Assembly: GCF_018613065.1 (NCBI RefSeq)
Contig: NZ_JAGGQW010000044.1
Coordinates: 1-64,000 of the forward strand
Direction of reading: 5' to 3'
Origin: Bacillus sp. ISL-7
GTDB lineage: Bacteria; Bacillota; Bacilli; Bacillales_B; DSM-18226
DNA length: 64,000 nucleotides
Shown: one piece after another, positions 62,819-64,000 of the stretch
Layout: every line of letters starts with the position of its first letter
Position numbering within the stretch: the stretch's first letter is position 1
Program-made: the position numbers and the translations under genes
Notes under the pieces: generated by a model
The model's database searches: none
The model's input: the letters and a program-made list of their open reading frames with translations, nothing else
What the model was told of the DNA's origin: nothing

Positions 62819-62915
62819 TGGGGGTACCGGATCACAAATGAGAAGGGTGTGCAATATTAACATGTGCCTGGTTATAGACGAACATGGACGTGGAATCTCG
62901 AACGTTGACGAGTTT
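62819..62915 (+). repeat. Leader repeat, copy D (diverged)
   Basis: GGGGGTACCGGATCACAAAT, then ATGTGCCTGGTTATAGACGA, ACATGGACG and ATCTCGAACGTTGACGAG. The layout matches copies A-C, with lower identity. It lies about 130 bases before the GIY-YIG gene. Confidence 0.6.
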
Positions 62916-63042
62916 CAAACTGCTTAATTCAATCGATTCAATTGAGGGTAGCGTTATAGTAAAGGAAGGAATTTTACTTAAAGATATAGAAAATAAAATA
63001 AGTATGTATTTATATTTATGACTGTTCAAGAGGTGAACGAGG

Positions 63043-63897
63043 GTGGACCTAAGAAATTTGATGCAATTCTATGGTTTAGACACTAGCAAAAAGATAAAAG
63101 TAGCACGTCATAAAGATGAAAAAAGGGGATATGATCTACGACACCTCTATCAAATCGGTCAATTCGAGATTTACCAAAGTTACCAGCAAGATCCGGATTT
63201 TCATGGCTGTGAGTATCTAATCTCGTTTCTTGGTACAGACAACAACCAAGCGATTTTTATCGGTGTCTACAAAGTTAAATCTATTAAAAAGGCTTCCGAA
63301 GTTCCTTTGTCTCATAATTTTATCTACCATGATATCTATAAACCTACCAGGAACTATTATTATGAGCTAGAAGAAATGCCTGGGTTCGAAGATCTAAAGG
63401 ACCGATTAGTTATTAATTGGAGCGGGGGAGCCATCAATTGGATACAGTGGCTGGATAAACGGGAAAAAGAAGTGGTACAGCTTTTACCGAAGGGATACGT
63501 TTTCCACTTTCCCGGTTATTTAAATTTTATCCTGACCCATGACCAGTTGAAAAAAATCATTGAGAATCCGGATGCCCATAAGGACTGGCATAAAATGCTT
63601 TCTGCTGTTGCAGGGATTTATTTAATCGTCGACACAACGAGCGGAAAACAATATATCGGCTCGGCCTCGGGTAAAGAAGGTCTCCTTGGTCGATTTAAGA
63701 CATATGCGAAAAGTGCAGATGGTGGGAACGTAGAATTGAAAAAACTGATTGTCGCCAATCCAATGCATGCAAAGATGCTTCAATTCACATTATTAGAAAC
63801 GCTTCCTCTCTCACTTACAGCTAAAGAAGTATTGGCACGAGAAGAGCTCTATAAAAAGAAGTTAGGAAGCCGTAAAAACGGACTGAATTTGAATTAA
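63043..63897 (+). CDS. GIY-YIG nuclease-domain protein
   Basis: 284 residues. The C-terminal part (about 188-284) is a GIY-YIG nuclease domain: AGIYLIVDTTSGKQYIGSAS (GIY 191-193, YIG 204-206), LLGRFKTYA with the catalytic Arg (about 217), and LAREELYKKKLGSRKNGLN with the conserved Glu and Asn. The N-terminal 185 residues (KIKVARHKDEKRGYDLRHLY, YYELEEMPGFEDLKDRLVIN) are of a type often fused to such nucleases in defence or phage genes; the role is unknown. The start is GTG at 63043, with GAGGTGAACGAGG upstream. It stands alone behind leader repeat D. Confidence 0.85.
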   Translation: MDLRNLMQFYGLDTSKKIKVARHKDEKRGYDLRHLYQIGQFEIYQSYQQDPDFHGCEYLISFLGTDNNQAIFIGVYKVKSIKKASEVPLSHNFIYHDIYKPTRNYYYELEEMPGFEDLKDRLVINWSGGAINWIQWLDKREKEVVQLLPKGYVFHFPGYLNFILTHDQLKKIIENPDAHKDWHKMLSAVAGIYLIVDTTSGKQYIGSASGKEGLLGRFKTYAKSADGGNVELKKLIVANPMHAKMLQFTLLETLPLSLTAKEVLAREELYKKKLGSRKNGLNLN

Positions 63898-63899
63898 AT

Positions 63900-63990
63900 G
63901 TGTTTGGTGCTTAAGTTTAAGAAAGAAAGGTCCTCAAAATGACGATCTTTTTCCTTTGGTCACTATTTAAATAACTAACGTACATTTCAA
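63900..63990. repeat. Dispersed intergenic repeat (diverged copy)
   Basis: GTTTGGTGCTTAAGTTTAAG, a hairpin around AAAGGTCCTCAAAATGACGATCTTTTT, then AATAACTAACGTAC near the window end. It may end transcription of the GIY-YIG gene. Confidence 0.5.
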
Positions 63991-64000
63991 ATTTACAGCT

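Overview
The window looks like a stretch of chromosome from a low-G+C, spore-forming Bacillaceae bacterium (Bacillus sensu lato; a Neobacillus/Priestia-like relative is my inference). The support is strong AGGAGG-type ribosome binding sites, frequent TTG/GTG starts, a Bacillus-type class IV polyhydroxyalkanoate (PHA) cluster, several DUF3231 and CBO0543-family genes that are typical of Bacillus, and a LexA box of the Bacillus type. The region is rich in mobile DNA and decayed genes: two full IS110-family elements plus a solitary IS110 end, two damaged IS1182-family copies, an IS21 remnant, an IS6 element, four tyrosine-recombinase genes or remnants, and one intact and one decayed serine resolvase.

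Layout. 0-5.8 kb: DNA-ligase fragment, secreted ComEC-like metallo-hydrolase with a DUF3006 partner, small membrane proteins and an IS110 element. 5.8-10.6 kb: PHA metabolism, with phaR-phaB-phaC leftward and the phasin phaP and thiolase phaA rightward; together they make and coat PHA granules from acetyl-CoA. 10.9-11.8 kb: scar of an integrated element (3' part of a tRNA-Sec-like gene, integrase tail, broken aminotransferase). 11.9-19.2 kb: a probable aromatic amino acid catabolic unit: Lrp-type regulator, phenylalanine dehydrogenase, 2-oxoacid dehydrogenase E1alpha/E1beta/E2 (no E3) and an amino acid permease. 19.3-26.1 kb: decayed IS-rich zone with a broken DUF3231 gene. 26.8-34.8 kb: two SulP anion transporters, a universal stress protein, an MFS carrier, a broken Na+/H+ antiporter and an extra RNase J. 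35-39 kb: membrane protein, lipoprotein, and an amino acid ABC transporter locus truncated at both ends. 39-41.8 kb: an ArsR repressor, an old-yellow-enzyme reductase and an MFS efflux pump tied together by three near-identical 22-bp palindromic operators.

41.8-64 kb is accessory DNA. It holds a tyrosine recombinase beside a lox-like 13-7-13 palindrome, a tRNA-Leu, a nonsense-mutated integrase, a LexA-controlled YolD-like gene followed by an EVE-like/HNH nuclease, a small phage-like cluster (HTH, antirepressor, helicase), a 730-bp gap with no gene, two intact DUF3231 genes, a resolvase with putative res repeats, a GMC oxidoreductase and a beta-rich protein that share the same His-cluster/DESSS C-terminal tail and repeated leader DNA, a second IS110 and a GIY-YIG nuclease.

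Candidates most worth following: the GMC/tail-sharing module with its four-copy leader repeat, the lox-like site with its recombinase, the ORF-free block at 52.1-52.85 kb, the IS110 noncoding ends (possible bridge RNAs), and the dispersed intergenic repeat family found in more than a dozen gaps.
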